Shown: positions 18,700 through 28,451, counted from the first letter of the stretch. The stretch is 64,000 bases of DNA from Anabaena sp051781005 (GCF_051781005.1 NZ_JBPWOA010000026.1:1-64000); one strand, 5' to 3'. Translations and numbers: made by a program. Notes: generated by a model not told the origin, from the sequence alone.

Positions 18700-19875
18700 T
18701 TAAGCAATACTTCCTCTCTTCCTAGCTTCTTTGTAGGAGGTGCCAACATTTTTGATGCCTGCTTTAATCATTTCTCTTTCCAAAAGGGCAAAGAAATGAT
18801 TTCTATCACCACCTCTGACTACAGCCTGGTTATGTGCTTCTGCAATGGCGACAGGATAACCGTATCCTTTCTGTACTTGTGCCAACATTAATCCTAGTGC
18901 TTGATCGAGCATAGCAGTATTTTCTGCTACCCAAACAGGAACTTCTATCCGAGCAATTTCTGCACCTACATTAACGTGACAAAAATAAATAGTTTGGTCT
19001 GCGTATAATTCTAAAATTCGGTTATTGCTACGCCAGAGGGGGCCACGTTGTCCTGGTTGGAGTTGGGTTGCCCATAGAGATGTATCGCGTAAGGAGTCAA
19101 ATATTTTACAAGGTACATATTCTAATTGGTTAGGGCAATGGGTGATGCAATCGGGTACTGGATGGGGGCAAGCTAATAACCGTAAAAAGTTCATGGAGTC
19201 GATATTGCGAGAGGAGCTAAGATAGCCCATGATGGGAATTTGGGCTTGACGCATTTGTTGCCAGGCTTCTAAGATGGGGGGCAAAATGCGATCGCGGGCA
19301 TCTATCGGTAATTGATCTAAAAACCAGTAAATTAAAGAACCATCCACCATTGCTAAAGCTGGTGCTTCTGTTTTTGCACTACAAGCTAGTTCTGCTAATA
19401 CTGTAGTTTCTGAAGCAGTACGGCGATGACTCATCCATTCTTCGGTTCTTAAACCCCACTGACGGGCGATATATAAATCTTCTGGGCGATAAAATACCTC
19501 CGGTAAACTATCTAGTAAGGGGTGGCGATTTTGACCATAATGTAAAACAACTCTACCGATATTTAGTAAATAACAATATGCAATTTCGTGATGATTAGGG
19601 GCAATTTGTGAACCATCTGTAGCGATGACGGTATGAACTTTAGGGGGGATAGAGATATCAATACAGGTTTCTAGGGGTTCAATTGGTGTAGCATTAGCAA
19701 AGAGAATGCGATCGCGCCATTTTTCTTGACGTTCAATTAACTCTTGTTGACATTCAAAAGCTTGTTTTAAATTTTGTTTTGCCAATTCCAACCGCCGATT
19801 GCTTTCAGCAACTTCTGAGGAAAGATGCTGACTTAAGCCTTGCATTTGTCGCGCTAATTTTGTTAAATCAAGCAT
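18700..19875 (-). CDS. nurA: NurA-domain 5'-3' nuclease family protein
   Basis: 391 aa with an N-terminal helical/coiled-coil part (residues 1-65) and the NurA domain. Metal-binding Asp residues are in VIATDGSQIAPNH (about residue 87) and MVDGSLIYWFLDQ. The C-terminal half has GYPVAIAEAHNQAVVRGGDR and a conserved ending. In archaea NurA works with the helicase HerA in DNA-end resection; no herA lies next to it here, and in cyanobacteria the partner is not known to me. Gene call firm, repair role by family. Confidence 0.87.
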   Translation of the reverse strand: MLDLTKLARQMQGLSQHLSSEVAESNRRLELAKQNLKQAFECQQELIERQEKWRDRILFANATPIEPLETCIDISIPPKVHTVIATDGSQIAPNHHEIAYCYLLNIGRVVLHYGQNRHPLLDSLPEVFYRPEDLYIARQWGLRTEEWMSHRRTASETTVLAELACSAKTEAPALAMVDGSLIYWFLDQLPIDARDRILPPILEAWQQMRQAQIPIMGYLSSSRNIDSMNFLRLLACPHPVPDCITHCPNQLEYVPCKIFDSLRDTSLWATQLQPGQRGPLWRSNNRILELYADQTIYFCHVNVGAEIARIEVPVWVAENTAMLDQALGLMLAQVQKGYGYPVAIAEAHNQAVVRGGDRNHFFALLEREMIKAGIKNVGTSYKEARKRGSIA

Positions 19876-20037
19876 AAAAATAAGTACTGAATCCTGAATA
19901 TGTGTACTTCTAACCCTTAAAAAAATAACAATAACTAATGATTTTAATTATTTAATTTTCAGTCTGTGGAGGCTGGCTTGGTTTATGTAGCCCCAGACTT
20001 CTAGTCTGAGGGCATATTTCACCACAGATTGAATCTA

Positions 20038-20823
20038 TCAAATCCACTTAGAGAAATCTTGAGAAAACTGAGAAAGTGATATTACCTGAATACGTGAATC
20101 ATCTTCTCCTGCTTCCCTTTCTGGTTGAGTATTATAACCCCAATCTGCTAAGAAAAGTTGAACATGATCTAAGTCTGATTGTTTTTGGACTAATTGTAAT
20201 GTTTTCAGTCTATCCTCAACAAACCACAAACTCACTGGTTTGGTATTTGCTTTCTCAATTAATTCCCGCAAAGTTTCATATTTTGGGCGTTTTACTTCCT
20301 TCCCAAAAATAGACATAGGTGGTAAATCAACTCCTTCTCTTTGTAATAATTGCTTGACAAAACGCCCTTCTTTAGTGGTGACAATGTATAATTTAACTCC
20401 ACTAACAAGAGTCATTTTTAGTCTTTCTATCACCCCTGGATAGAACTTATGCAAACTTAACCAACCGTCTAAATCTGTGGCTATCCATTCATCTCGCAAG
20501 GTGTCGAGTTTTTTGGCAACTTCTTTTGCGTCTAAGTTATCTGCGCCTAAAATCTGAGGAGTAATATTTGCCCATTCTTGCAAAATTTTATCATCAGAAA
20601 AACCCTCAATTAAGGCTTTAATTAAAACAGGCATTTCCCAACCGGTTTCAATTACAGGACGCAAGCGATAGAATCTTAAAGCTAAATCATCCGGTGGTGT
20701 GTCGTTAGCAGATGACCAAATTTGACAGTAGGTACGCCATGATACCTCAAAATATTCAATTAGTCCATCGCAAATCACTCCATCAAAATCTAAGGCTAAT
20801 ATCGTAGGACTATTTGCTGTCAT
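20038..20823 (-). CDS. HAD-superfamily hydrolase
   Basis: 261 aa from ATG at 20823 (MTANSPTILALDFDGVICDG); an upstream in-frame TTG at 20874 would add 17 residues and is less likely. HAD motif I is LALDFDGVICDG, motif II LYIVTTKEGRF, the lysine lies in GKEVKRPKYETL, and motif IV is LWFVEDRLKTL. The large cap (about 30-150) fits C1-type phosphatases such as phosphoglycolate-phosphatase-like proteins. Substrate unknown. Confidence 0.87.
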   Translation of the reverse strand: MTANSPTILALDFDGVICDGLIEYFEVSWRTYCQIWSSANDTPPDDLALRFYRLRPVIETGWEMPVLIKALIEGFSDDKILQEWANITPQILGADNLDAKEVAKKLDTLRDEWIATDLDGWLSLHKFYPGVIERLKMTLVSGVKLYIVTTKEGRFVKQLLQREGVDLPPMSIFGKEVKRPKYETLRELIEKANTKPVSLWFVEDRLKTLQLVQKQSDLDHVQLFLADWGYNTQPEREAGEDDSRIQVISLSQFSQDFSKWI

Positions 20824-20979
20824 TGTTTTGAGGACGAAAACTGCTTTTTTTAGCTTATCGTACTCTTTATACAAAATTAGGTATGCAAGCTAACATAGGG
20901 GGTATTGCCAAAAACACAAGCTAGTTCAAATAAGCATTTATGCTTATTTATCTTTATATTAGTAACCTGATCGAGAAAT

Positions 20980-23268
20980 ATGGGAAGACTAAGCTTGTTG
21001 GCTACTTTGCTCCGTATAAAAGATTTTTGTAGTATGGTAAAACATTTTAAATTTACAAGTCATGTCAATATTTCATTACGTTTCCTGTTAATTGTTCCCT
21101 TTCTCATTCAAATTTCGGTGACTGTGGGTTTGGTTGGGTATCTCTCCTACCAAAATGGGCAGAAAACAGTCAATGAGTTAGTAGCTCAAATTATGGACAA
21201 AACCAGTAGCGTAGTCAATCAACATTTAAATAGCTACTTGGCAGTTCCAAATCAACTAAATCAGATGAATGCTGATGCTGTCGAAACAGGAATGTTGAAT
21301 TTACAAAACCTGGAAGTTGGAGGACGATATTTCTGGAAACAGATGCAGCTTCATCAAAATTTGGGCTATAATGGCTACCTTTTAGCTACAGGTCAAGGGG
21401 CTGGTGCTGGTAACTATACTGATAAAAAACTGAAGACATTAGAAATATTTCCGAAGGCGGTTAAGGGAGTATCTAAAATTTATTCCTATGCTACGGATAA
21501 GCAAGGTAATAAAACTACGCTACTCAATACTTATAATTACAACGGCTTAGAACAACCTTGGTATACAGAGACTGTAAAAGCTGGTAAACCAATTTGGAGC
21601 GGTATCCATCCTTGGACTGGTGCTTTTAACTCTGACTCTATTGCTGCATCGGCAAATTATCCTATCTATGACAAAAAAGGTAAATTATTTGCTGTCTTTG
21701 GGGTTGATTTATTGCTTTCTAATATCAGTAATTTTCTAGAAAAGATTCAAGTCAGTAAAAATGGCGTTATTTTTATAATTGAGCGTAATGGCCTATTAAT
21801 TGCCGATTCTAGTTATACAAAGCCTTACAAAATTGTCAATGCTCAACCTAAACGGATTACTGCAACTGACAGTTCTAGCCCTCTAATTCAAGCAACTGCA
21901 CAGTATTTACAGCAAAAACCGGGTAATTTGCAGCTGATTCAAGACCCACAACAGTTGAAATTTGATTTTCAGGGTAATTACCAATTTGTCAAAGTCACTC
22001 CTTGGCGCGACCAGTTGGGTTTGGACTGGCTGGTTGTCTTGGCTGTTCCCGAATCGGATTTCATGGCGCAAATTCAGGACAACACACGTAACACAATCTT
22101 TTTGTGTCTGGCGACTTTGGTAGTGGCATCTCTTCTTGGTATTTATACATCTCGTTGGATTATTAAACCCATTTTAGATTTGAGTCAAGCAAGTCGGGTA
22201 ATTGCTGATGGCAATTTCAACAAATCCGTAGAGCTAAAAGGTATTAATGAATTAGAGATACTTGGTCAGTCTTTTAACCATATGGCTAGACAACTACAAG
22301 AATCTTTTACAGCGTTAGAAACTGCTAACCAAAACTTAGAACGGTCTAATACTGAACTAGAACAGCGGGTAGAAGCACGAACACTTGAACTGCAAGCAAC
22401 AATTCAAGAATTACACCACACTCAAACTCAGATGGTGCAGAGTGAAAAAATGTCTGCTCTCGGTCAAATGGTGGCGGGTATAGCTCATGAAATCAATAAT
22501 CCTGTCAATTTCATTCATGGCAATCTCACCCACATTGAACAGTACACTCAGGATTTGTTGGCTTTGGCACAACTGTATCAAGATTACTTACCCGAACCAC
22601 CTGTAGAAATTATAGAGAAACTGAATGAAATTGATTTTGAATTTTTGGAAGATGACTTAGCCAAAGTACTCAAGTCAATGGCAATGGGAACGACGCGGAT
22701 TCAGGAAATTGTGTTGTCATTACGAAATTTTTCGCGTTTAGATGAGGCAGAGGTGAAAGAGGTTGATATTCATGAAGGTATTGATAGTACGCTGGTGATT
22801 TTAAATAACCGCCTCAAAGCCAAGTCTGATCGTATGGGTATTGAGGTGATTAAAGAGTACGGAAAGTTACCTCTGATTGATTGCTACGCAGGTCAACTCA
22901 ATCAAGTGTTTATGAATATACTGAACAATGCCATTGATGCTCTAGACGAAAGGGATAAAATGCGATCGCTAGATAAAATTAACACTCAGCCTAGCAAAAT
23001 CAAGATTTCTACAGTATATCAAGATGGTTGGATTAGTATTCACATCACAGATAATGGGTCTGGTATCAGAGAAGAAGATAGTTCCAATGTCTTTAATCCA
23101 TTTTTCACTACCAAACCTGTAGGTAAGGGAACTGGCTTAGGTTTATCCATTAGCTATCAAATTATTACCCAAAAACACGGCGGCAAGTTTTATTTTCACT
23201 CAACCCCTGGTGAAGGAACAGAGTTTGTCATTCAGTTACCTATGAGTGGTTCTCTTGGTGCTGGATAA
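20980..23268 (+). CDS. Membrane sensor histidine kinase (dCache-HAMP-HisKA-HATPase)
   Basis: 762 aa. Transmembrane helix 1 is near residues 30-55 (LLIVPFLIQISVTVGLVGYL), then a long extracytoplasmic dCache-like domain with WYTETVKAGKPIWSGIHPW and SANYPIYDKKGKLFAVFGVDL. Helix 2 is near 370-390, followed by HAMP (IIKPILDLSQASRVIADGNF), a coiled coil (about 440-480) and the kinase core. The phosphoacceptor His lies in VAGIAHEINNPVNFIHGN; the ATP site has NILNNAIDALDER, ITDNGSGI and KGTGLGLSISYQI. No response regulator is adjacent. An inner ATG at residue 19 (MVKHFK) is a possible alternative start. Confidence 0.95.
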   Translation: MGRLSLLATLLRIKDFCSMVKHFKFTSHVNISLRFLLIVPFLIQISVTVGLVGYLSYQNGQKTVNELVAQIMDKTSSVVNQHLNSYLAVPNQLNQMNADAVETGMLNLQNLEVGGRYFWKQMQLHQNLGYNGYLLATGQGAGAGNYTDKKLKTLEIFPKAVKGVSKIYSYATDKQGNKTTLLNTYNYNGLEQPWYTETVKAGKPIWSGIHPWTGAFNSDSIAASANYPIYDKKGKLFAVFGVDLLLSNISNFLEKIQVSKNGVIFIIERNGLLIADSSYTKPYKIVNAQPKRITATDSSSPLIQATAQYLQQKPGNLQLIQDPQQLKFDFQGNYQFVKVTPWRDQLGLDWLVVLAVPESDFMAQIQDNTRNTIFLCLATLVVASLLGIYTSRWIIKPILDLSQASRVIADGNFNKSVELKGINELEILGQSFNHMARQLQESFTALETANQNLERSNTELEQRVEARTLELQATIQELHHTQTQMVQSEKMSALGQMVAGIAHEINNPVNFIHGNLTHIEQYTQDLLALAQLYQDYLPEPPVEIIEKLNEIDFEFLEDDLAKVLKSMAMGTTRIQEIVLSLRNFSRLDEAEVKEVDIHEGIDSTLVILNNRLKAKSDRMGIEVIKEYGKLPLIDCYAGQLNQVFMNILNNAIDALDERDKMRSLDKINTQPSKIKISTVYQDGWISIHITDNGSGIREEDSSNVFNPFFTTKPVGKGTGLGLSISYQIITQKHGGKFYFHSTPGEGTEFVIQLPMSGSLGAG

Positions 23269-23746
23269 GTTGCTCATTGGTTATTTTCATCCCATAGCCT
23301 CATCCTGATATGAACTATAGATAAATTATTTTTTGTTAATCCACCTAAAATCCCGTAATATTACGTGGCTATTTTCATTGCAAATTCCTCATTAGATACT
23401 GTTAATTTTTAGTAAAAATACCCAATTATTAGAATTTTTCAAAAAAAGTAGTGAAGAGGGAACACAGTACACGTAACAGGGTTAAAAGTGTGTTGGTATC
23501 AGGTTTTCATGATCACGGTCTGTCCTAACCTGCCTGGCAACTGCTATTTTGCTATGAAATTAAACTATTTATTCTAAGTAAATTTACTCCTAATATGGAA
23601 TTTTTTATGGCGCAATCAGGTGAGGGTTAAAAACTTGATATTTAGAATTTATAAGTATTTTTACGCTTTTCTATTCAATATAAATGAAGTTCTATTGAAC
23701 ATAGGCTGTGTTAAAAAAATGTTCTTTTGTAATAACGAGCTTAAAG
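23269..23746. other. Intergenic region before the 231-aa gene
   Basis: About 480 bp without a supported gene. It is AT-rich and should contain the promoter of the unknown/P450 gene pair. No operator or RNA gene was recognised. Confidence 0.4.
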
Positions 23747-24430
23747 ATGCTACTGCAAGACATCAGAATCCAACCGAATCAAGTTCAACATCGTGATTAT
23801 GTGCAGGAAATCAACGATTATGTGGAACATTTGTACGGTGATATTCCCATATCTCCTTGCCCGTTTACAAATAGAGAAATAGAAGAATTAGAAAGCCACA
23901 ACGAATTGCTTGTCTACTTGCCTGCCAAGATGTCAATGAAGCAACTTTGCCAACAATTTGGGATCAAAGCAAATGTAGATTTCGAGCATGAAACCATGAT
24001 CAAGAACACAATGGTTTCTGAAGATCAGTGGTTTGTTACATCTGCATCCAAAACTCCAGAACTTATGTACAAAACTGGAGTAGCTGCAAAACGGATGTAT
24101 GAAGATGAAGGTTTACACGGAATGGACTTTAGGCGTTATCTAGCCTTTGCTGCTACTTTTAAGTATAAGTTTGGCGTATTACCAGACCAAACATATTGGA
24201 CATTTCTCTTGTCGGGAAGTTATGACCGGAGTGGAATATCTATTGTAGGATTCGATTCCCGAAATGTTTTAAATCATCACGGTTGGATGAAGAATTTCAA
24301 AGCCAAGTTTTTAGGTTCAAGATATATAGTCATTGCTCCCAGAGTAGAGATTGTTCCTGAAACGGTAGACTTAACAAGAGCTTATCGAGAAAAAAGAGGT
24401 ACTGCGGGTAAAGAAGCAGATATGGAATAG
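23747..24430 (+). CDS. Unrecognised protein paired with a P450
   Basis: I do not recognise this family. From the ATG at 23747 the product has 227 residues; a GTG at 23708 would add 13. The ATG has GAG seven bases upstream, so I prefer it. Visible features: an acidic N-terminus (DYVQEINDYVEHLYGD), LLVYLPAKMSMKQLCQQFGI, a central GLHGMDFRRYLAFAATFKY, and a basic/acidic tail ending EKRGTAGKEADME. No transmembrane helix or signal peptide. It stops 32 bp before the P450 on the same strand, so the two are probably one operon and it may serve the same oxidative pathway; that is inference. Confidence 0.75.
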   Translation: MLLQDIRIQPNQVQHRDYVQEINDYVEHLYGDIPISPCPFTNREIEELESHNELLVYLPAKMSMKQLCQQFGIKANVDFEHETMIKNTMVSEDQWFVTSASKTPELMYKTGVAAKRMYEDEGLHGMDFRRYLAFAATFKYKFGVLPDQTYWTFLLSGSYDRSGISIVGFDSRNVLNHHGWMKNFKAKFLGSRYIVIAPRVEIVPETVDLTRAYREKRGTAGKEADME

Positions 24431-24462
24431 AGTCGATTCACTGTAGGAGTAGTTTGTAATCA

Positions 24463-25719
24463 ATGCTGACTGAAATTTTGCAACAAGGGGAAAAGTATGA
24501 CTTACTTAACCCCTTATTTTTTGCCAACCCTGATGCAACTTTGCATCAAATGCGGACTGAAGATCCGATTTATTGGCATTCTCAATTGGAGTCATGGATT
24601 CTCACTCGTTACGTTGATATTTACAATGTAATCCGTGATCAAAGATTTTCTGTAGACAGAGGTGGCAAGATTGGCAAAAGCAAGTCTTTAGCAGTGAAAA
24701 CTAAGCTGGACTTTTGCAATCAATACTTTAGTCAGTGGATGGTATTTTCTGATCCTCCTAGACATACACGACTCCGTAATTTAGTGGGTAAGGCATTCAC
24801 TCCACAGCTAATAGAAAGCTTACATCCTTTGATTCAAAACTTTGCCGATGAATTAATCAATGCTATTCAATGCAGCGGCAAAATGGAAGTGATTCATGAT
24901 TTTGCTGTTCCTTTACCAGCCCTTGTGACTGCGAAGTTGTTGGGTGTACCTCAAGAGGATATTCCACTACTTAAACGCTGGAGTAGCAATATGTTCATGC
25001 TCTTTGGGGCTGGTTGGGCTAGTGAGGAAGTGGTAGAAACTACTTACCAAAGCTTAGTGGATAGTATTCAATACTTTGATGCTCTGATTGCAAAGTACCG
25101 TCAATCTCCTAGCGATAATTTAATTAATCAGTTAATAGCTGCTGAAGATCACGGTAGTGTGTTGAGTGATGAAGAACTGACAGCAACCTGCATTACTTTT
25201 ATGGCAGGTGCATATGAAACTACAACTTATTTGATTAGCAATGGATTGTTGGCGTTGCTACAAAATCCTGAACAGCTACAGATGTTACAAGAGAATCCTC
25301 TGTTGATTGATTCGACAGTGGAAGAAATCTTGCGATATTGCGGTCCAGCGTTTAGCGTAGTTCGTCGAGCGATACCTACGGTCAGCGGAGCAATCGCAGA
25401 TATTGAAATAGATGGTAAGTTAATTACTAATGGGGAGAAAATATATTGCGTTTTACACGCTGCTAATCATGATCCCGCTAAGTTCCCTAACCCAGATAAA
25501 TTTGAAATAACTCGCAAAGAAAATCGTCATCTTGGCTTAGGACAGGGTATTCATGTTTGTCTAGGTGCAGCTTTGACACGTCTGGAAACAAAAATTGCTA
25601 TCAACACTATCCTCCAACGCTTGCAAAATATCCGCCTGGATACTGAACAGTTGACTTGGATACCAAATTTGGCAATGCGGGGTTTGGAAAAATTACCTAT
25701 TGTTTTTTCTCGTCAATAA
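24463..25719 (+). CDS. Cytochrome P450
   Basis: 418 aa, soluble bacterial type with no membrane anchor. The I-helix oxygen-binding motif is MAGAYETTTYLISNG, the K-helix ExxR is EEILR, and the haem-thiolate region is HLGLGQGIHVCLGAALTRLE with Cys near residue 366. It needs a ferredoxin and reductase, which are not encoded nearby. Substrate unknown; many such P450s act in secondary metabolism. Just after ExxR the protein has an extra-looking segment IPTVSGAIA encoded by a 29-bp stretch with GCGAT/ATCGC ends, which may be an in-frame repeat insertion. The upstream gene is probably in the same operon. Confidence 0.95.
   Translation: MLTEILQQGEKYDLLNPLFFANPDATLHQMRTEDPIYWHSQLESWILTRYVDIYNVIRDQRFSVDRGGKIGKSKSLAVKTKLDFCNQYFSQWMVFSDPPRHTRLRNLVGKAFTPQLIESLHPLIQNFADELINAIQCSGKMEVIHDFAVPLPALVTAKLLGVPQEDIPLLKRWSSNMFMLFGAGWASEEVVETTYQSLVDSIQYFDALIAKYRQSPSDNLINQLIAAEDHGSVLSDEELTATCITFMAGAYETTTYLISNGLLALLQNPEQLQMLQENPLLIDSTVEEILRYCGPAFSVVRRAIPTVSGAIADIEIDGKLITNGEKIYCVLHAANHDPAKFPNPDKFEITRKENRHLGLGQGIHVCLGAALTRLETKIAINTILQRLQNIRLDTEQLTWIPNLAMRGLEKLPIVFSRQ
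25369..25397 (+). repeat. Candidate in-frame palindromic repeat inside the P450
   Basis: 29 bp starting GCGATACCTACGG and ending GCAATCGC, with inverted GCGAT/ATCGC ends. The pattern resembles short dispersed repeats of Nostocales and coincides with a segment that looks extra relative to usual P450 sequences. Confidence 0.4.
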
Positions 25720-25818
25720 CGTGGGAAAGCCATCTTAAAAGAACCGGGCTTTAAACCCAAATTTTCGGTAAAAGGCTCTGCTTGGGTACTTAGTAGAGGC
25801 AGAGCCTCTGTTATAGCA

Positions 25819-25839
25819 TTCCCAGTCGGGGACTGGGAA
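25819..25839. repeat. Dispersed hairpin TTCCCAGTC/GACTGGGAA
   Basis: A perfect 9-bp stem with a 3-nt loop (GGG), followed by CGAGAT. It is a familiar interspersed hairpin type in Nostocales and may also help end transcription between the convergent P450 and aroB. Confidence 0.6.
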
Positions 25840-25850
25840 CGAGATCAAAA

Positions 25851-25891
25851 ACTCCTGACTCCTTGCCCTGAGCGAAGTCGAAGGGCTGACT
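25851..25891 (+). repeat. 41-bp exact dispersed repeat, copy 2
   Basis: Identical to 6567-6607, including the CCCTGAGCGAAGTCGAAGGG hairpin. It ends 13 bp before the aroB stop. Confidence 0.85.
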
Positions 25892-25904
25892 CCTGCTATA
25901 TCTT

Positions 25905-27002
25905 CTAACCTGCCATTTCCTGTAATACTTGCCTAATAATATCCGCTGGTACTTCATCAGTTACTTTCACTTCACCAATTTGGGTTGGTAACACAAACCG
26001 CACTTTACCGGATTTGACTTTTTTATCTAATTGCAAAGCATCAATAATGGCTTCAGTATCCAAACCTGCTGGTAATTGTGTTGGTAAACCAGCTTTTTTA
26101 ATTAAAGCGTTTTGACGTTCTGTGTCTGCTTTTTGCCAAAGTGCCAATTTTACAGCAATTTCTCCTGCGGCTACCATGCCGATTCCCACGGCTTCTCCAT
26201 GTTTAAGTAAACGATACTCTGTCAAGCTTTCTACCGCATGACCGATGGTGTGACCATAGTTAAGAATGGCGCGAAGTCCAGATTCTTTTTCATCTTTGGT
26301 CACAACATCTGCTTTCGCTTGACAAGAATGGGTTAATATGTAATTTATCAGGTCGGATTTTACATAGCGGAGTTGGTCAAGGTGTTTACTCGCTTCCAAT
26401 TGGGTAAACAATTCAGCGTCCCAAATTACGCCATACTTGATCACTTCCGCCATTCCCGCTCGAAATTCCCTCGCTGGCAGGGTTTTTAAGACTTCTGGAT
26501 CAATTAAGACTAGGCGCGGTTGATGGAATGCGCCAATTAAGTTTTTACCGTGGGGATGATTTACCCCGGTTTTACCACCAATAGCTGAATCTACCATTGC
26601 TAAGAGACTGGTAGGAACTTGGACGACGTTAATTCCTCTTAACCATGTAGCGGCTGCAAACCCTGTCATATCACCAACTACACCTCCCCCCAAAGCTACC
26701 ATTGTGGAGGAACGTTCTAGGCGGTTTTCGAGGGCGATATCATAGATTTTTTGGATGGAGTTGAGGGTTTTGTAGCGTTCACCTGGTGGGAGGTTGTAGC
26801 TTGTGACTTCAAAGCCAGCATTTTGTAAAGATGCGATCGCTCTTTCGCCATAATGTTTAAATATCATCGGGTTAGAAACTAGCAAAACTTTCTTGCCTAG
26901 CTGCAAACTCGCCATCTGTTCACCCAGTTTATCTAAACTCCCAGGTGCAACAGCTATTTCATAAGACTTTTCCGGTAGATTTACGCTAATTGCAGAACTC
27001 AT
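25905..27002 (-). CDS. aroB: 3-dehydroquinate synthase
   Basis: 365 aa. It converts DAHP to 3-dehydroquinate, the second step of the shikimate pathway, using NAD and a divalent metal. NAD-binding GGGVVGDMTGFAAATWLRG, the loop GGKTGVNHPHGKNLIGAFHQ, and the metal ligands NYGHTIGHAVE and KHGEAVGIGM are intact. Start ATG at 27002. Confidence 0.98.
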   Translation of the reverse strand: MSSAISVNLPEKSYEIAVAPGSLDKLGEQMASLQLGKKVLLVSNPMIFKHYGERAIASLQNAGFEVTSYNLPPGERYKTLNSIQKIYDIALENRLERSSTMVALGGGVVGDMTGFAAATWLRGINVVQVPTSLLAMVDSAIGGKTGVNHPHGKNLIGAFHQPRLVLIDPEVLKTLPAREFRAGMAEVIKYGVIWDAELFTQLEASKHLDQLRYVKSDLINYILTHSCQAKADVVTKDEKESGLRAILNYGHTIGHAVESLTEYRLLKHGEAVGIGMVAAGEIAVKLALWQKADTERQNALIKKAGLPTQLPAGLDTEAIIDALQLDKKVKSGKVRFVLPTQIGEVKVTDEVPADIIRQVLQEMAG

Positions 27003-27148
27003 TCTCTAACCCTATTGAAGCATTCTTCCGCGTATTTTATCGCAATATGGGAACTGGGGACTGGGAAAGAATTCTTGAGAATTACGAATTACGAATTAAT
27101 AATGATTCAATAGAAAGTAAGTAACTAACCTAATGTGGAGAAACTCAA

Positions 27149-27241
27149 ATGGCTGTAGTTGAATATGTTGTATTTTTAGGCGTGTTCATGGGTATAGCTG
27201 TCGGTTTACTGTTTGGTCTGCGTTCTGCCAAGATCATTTAA
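27149..27241 (+). CDS. petL: Cytochrome b6f complex subunit PetL
   Basis: 30 aa: MAVVEYVVFLGVFMGIAVGL followed by LFGLRSAKII. One transmembrane helix with a short basic end. From memory, its pattern matches the Mastigocladus laminosus PetL subunit (YIVFIALFFGIAVG then IIFAIKSIKLI). PetL is a small peripheral subunit that stabilises the b6f dimer in the thylakoid membrane. A GGAG lies 8 bases upstream of the ATG and a strong terminator follows, so it is a separate transcription unit between aroB and bioB, both on the other strand. Confidence 0.85.
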   Translation: MAVVEYVVFLGVFMGIAVGLLFGLRSAKII

Positions 27242-27257
27242 GCTGAAAAGCCCTGTA

Positions 27258-27281
27258 GGGGCAGGGTCTCCCTGCCCTTTT
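27258..27281 (+). terminator. Intrinsic terminator after petL
   Basis: Perfect stem GGGCAGGG/CCCTGCCC with loop TCT, followed by TTTT. It starts 17 bp after the petL stop and could also serve the convergent bioB, whose stop is at 27300. Confidence 0.85.
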
Positions 27282-27299
27282 GGAGGTTTCCCTATCTTG

Positions 27300-28304
27300 T
27301 TATTTAATCATCACCGCAGTAGGTAGTTTTTCCTGCTTCTGAAATGGTGGACGCATTTCTAAACCCAGCAAATTCAGCATTTCCCGGTCTGCATCATAAT
27401 CAGGGCAGGGAGTTGTCACCGTTAACATTTTGTTATCATCGCTGGAAAAGATGGAATTAGCCCCAGCCATAAAGCATAAAGCTTGTTCAACTTGGGAAAG
27501 TTTAGCCCTACCTGCACTTAAACGCACATCAGAAGTAGGCATAACAATTCGAGTGGTAGCAATCATCCGTACCACTTCCCATATCGGAACTTCCGGCTGA
27601 TTTGCTAAAGGTGTACCCGGTACTTGTGAGAGGATATTAATGGGTACAGATTCTGGATGTGGTTGTAAATTGGATAGCGTATACAACATTCCTACCCGAT
27701 CCTCCACACTTTCACCCAAGCCAAGAATGCCACCAGAACAGACAGTCACATTAGTTTGGCGGACATTTTCAATAGTATGCAAGCGATCGCTATAAGTCCG
27801 ACTAGTAATCACCGTACTATAATATTCTTCAGAAGTATCCAAATTATGGTTATAAGCATACAATCCTGCATCTTCTAACCGCTTGGCCTGATTTTCTGTC
27901 AACATTCCCAAAGTGCAGCATACCTCTAAACCCATAGCCGTAACATCCTGCACCATCTCCAGAACATCCTCAAATTGGGAATTATCCCGCACCTCCCGCC
28001 AAGCAGCACCCATACAGACGCGACTCACACCTGTTTCTTTCGCCTTTTTAGCAATGTTAATCACCGTTTCTTTTTCTAACAATGCTTCTGGCTTCACCTC
28101 GGTTTTATAGCGAGAAGATTGGGCGCAGTAACTACAATCTTCTGGACAACCACCTGTTTTAATAGAGATAAGCTTACAAACTTGTATTTGTTTTGGGTCA
28201 TGAAATTGGCGATGTACACTAGCAGCTTGATAAATAAGCTCTAGAAATGGTGTATTATATATTGCCAAAATCTCCGCTTGCTGCCAATCGTAGCGTATTC
28301 CCAC
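27300..28304 (-). CDS. bioB: Biotin synthase
   Basis: Radical-SAM enzyme inserting sulfur into dethiobiotin, the last step of biotin synthesis. The 4Fe-4S motif is CPEDCSYCAQSS; the 2Fe-2S Cys residues are in VCMGAAWR, EVCCTLG and VTVCSGGI, and the cluster Arg is in VRLSAGR. I set the start at GTG 28304 (VGIRYDWQQAEI, 334 aa) because AAAGGA lies 8 bases before it and the family begins there. A TTG at 28340 would add 12 residues without support. Confidence 0.97.
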   Translation of the reverse strand: MGIRYDWQQAEILAIYNTPFLELIYQAASVHRQFHDPKQIQVCKLISIKTGGCPEDCSYCAQSSRYKTEVKPEALLEKETVINIAKKAKETGVSRVCMGAAWREVRDNSQFEDVLEMVQDVTAMGLEVCCTLGMLTENQAKRLEDAGLYAYNHNLDTSEEYYSTVITSRTYSDRLHTIENVRQTNVTVCSGGILGLGESVEDRVGMLYTLSNLQPHPESVPINILSQVPGTPLANQPEVPIWEVVRMIATTRIVMPTSDVRLSAGRAKLSQVEQALCFMAGANSIFSSDDNKMLTVTTPCPDYDADREMLNLLGLEMRPPFQKQEKLPTAVMIK

Positions 28305-28451
28305 CTTCACTATCCTTTTATAGATTGGATTTATCAACAACTGTATTTGTGATTATTAACATAACATTACAGTCAAGTACAGCCAGCACAGAATAAATTT
28401 ACAACTTCTTCAGCATATTTGAAAATACACAGATTTACTAATTTATAGTAT

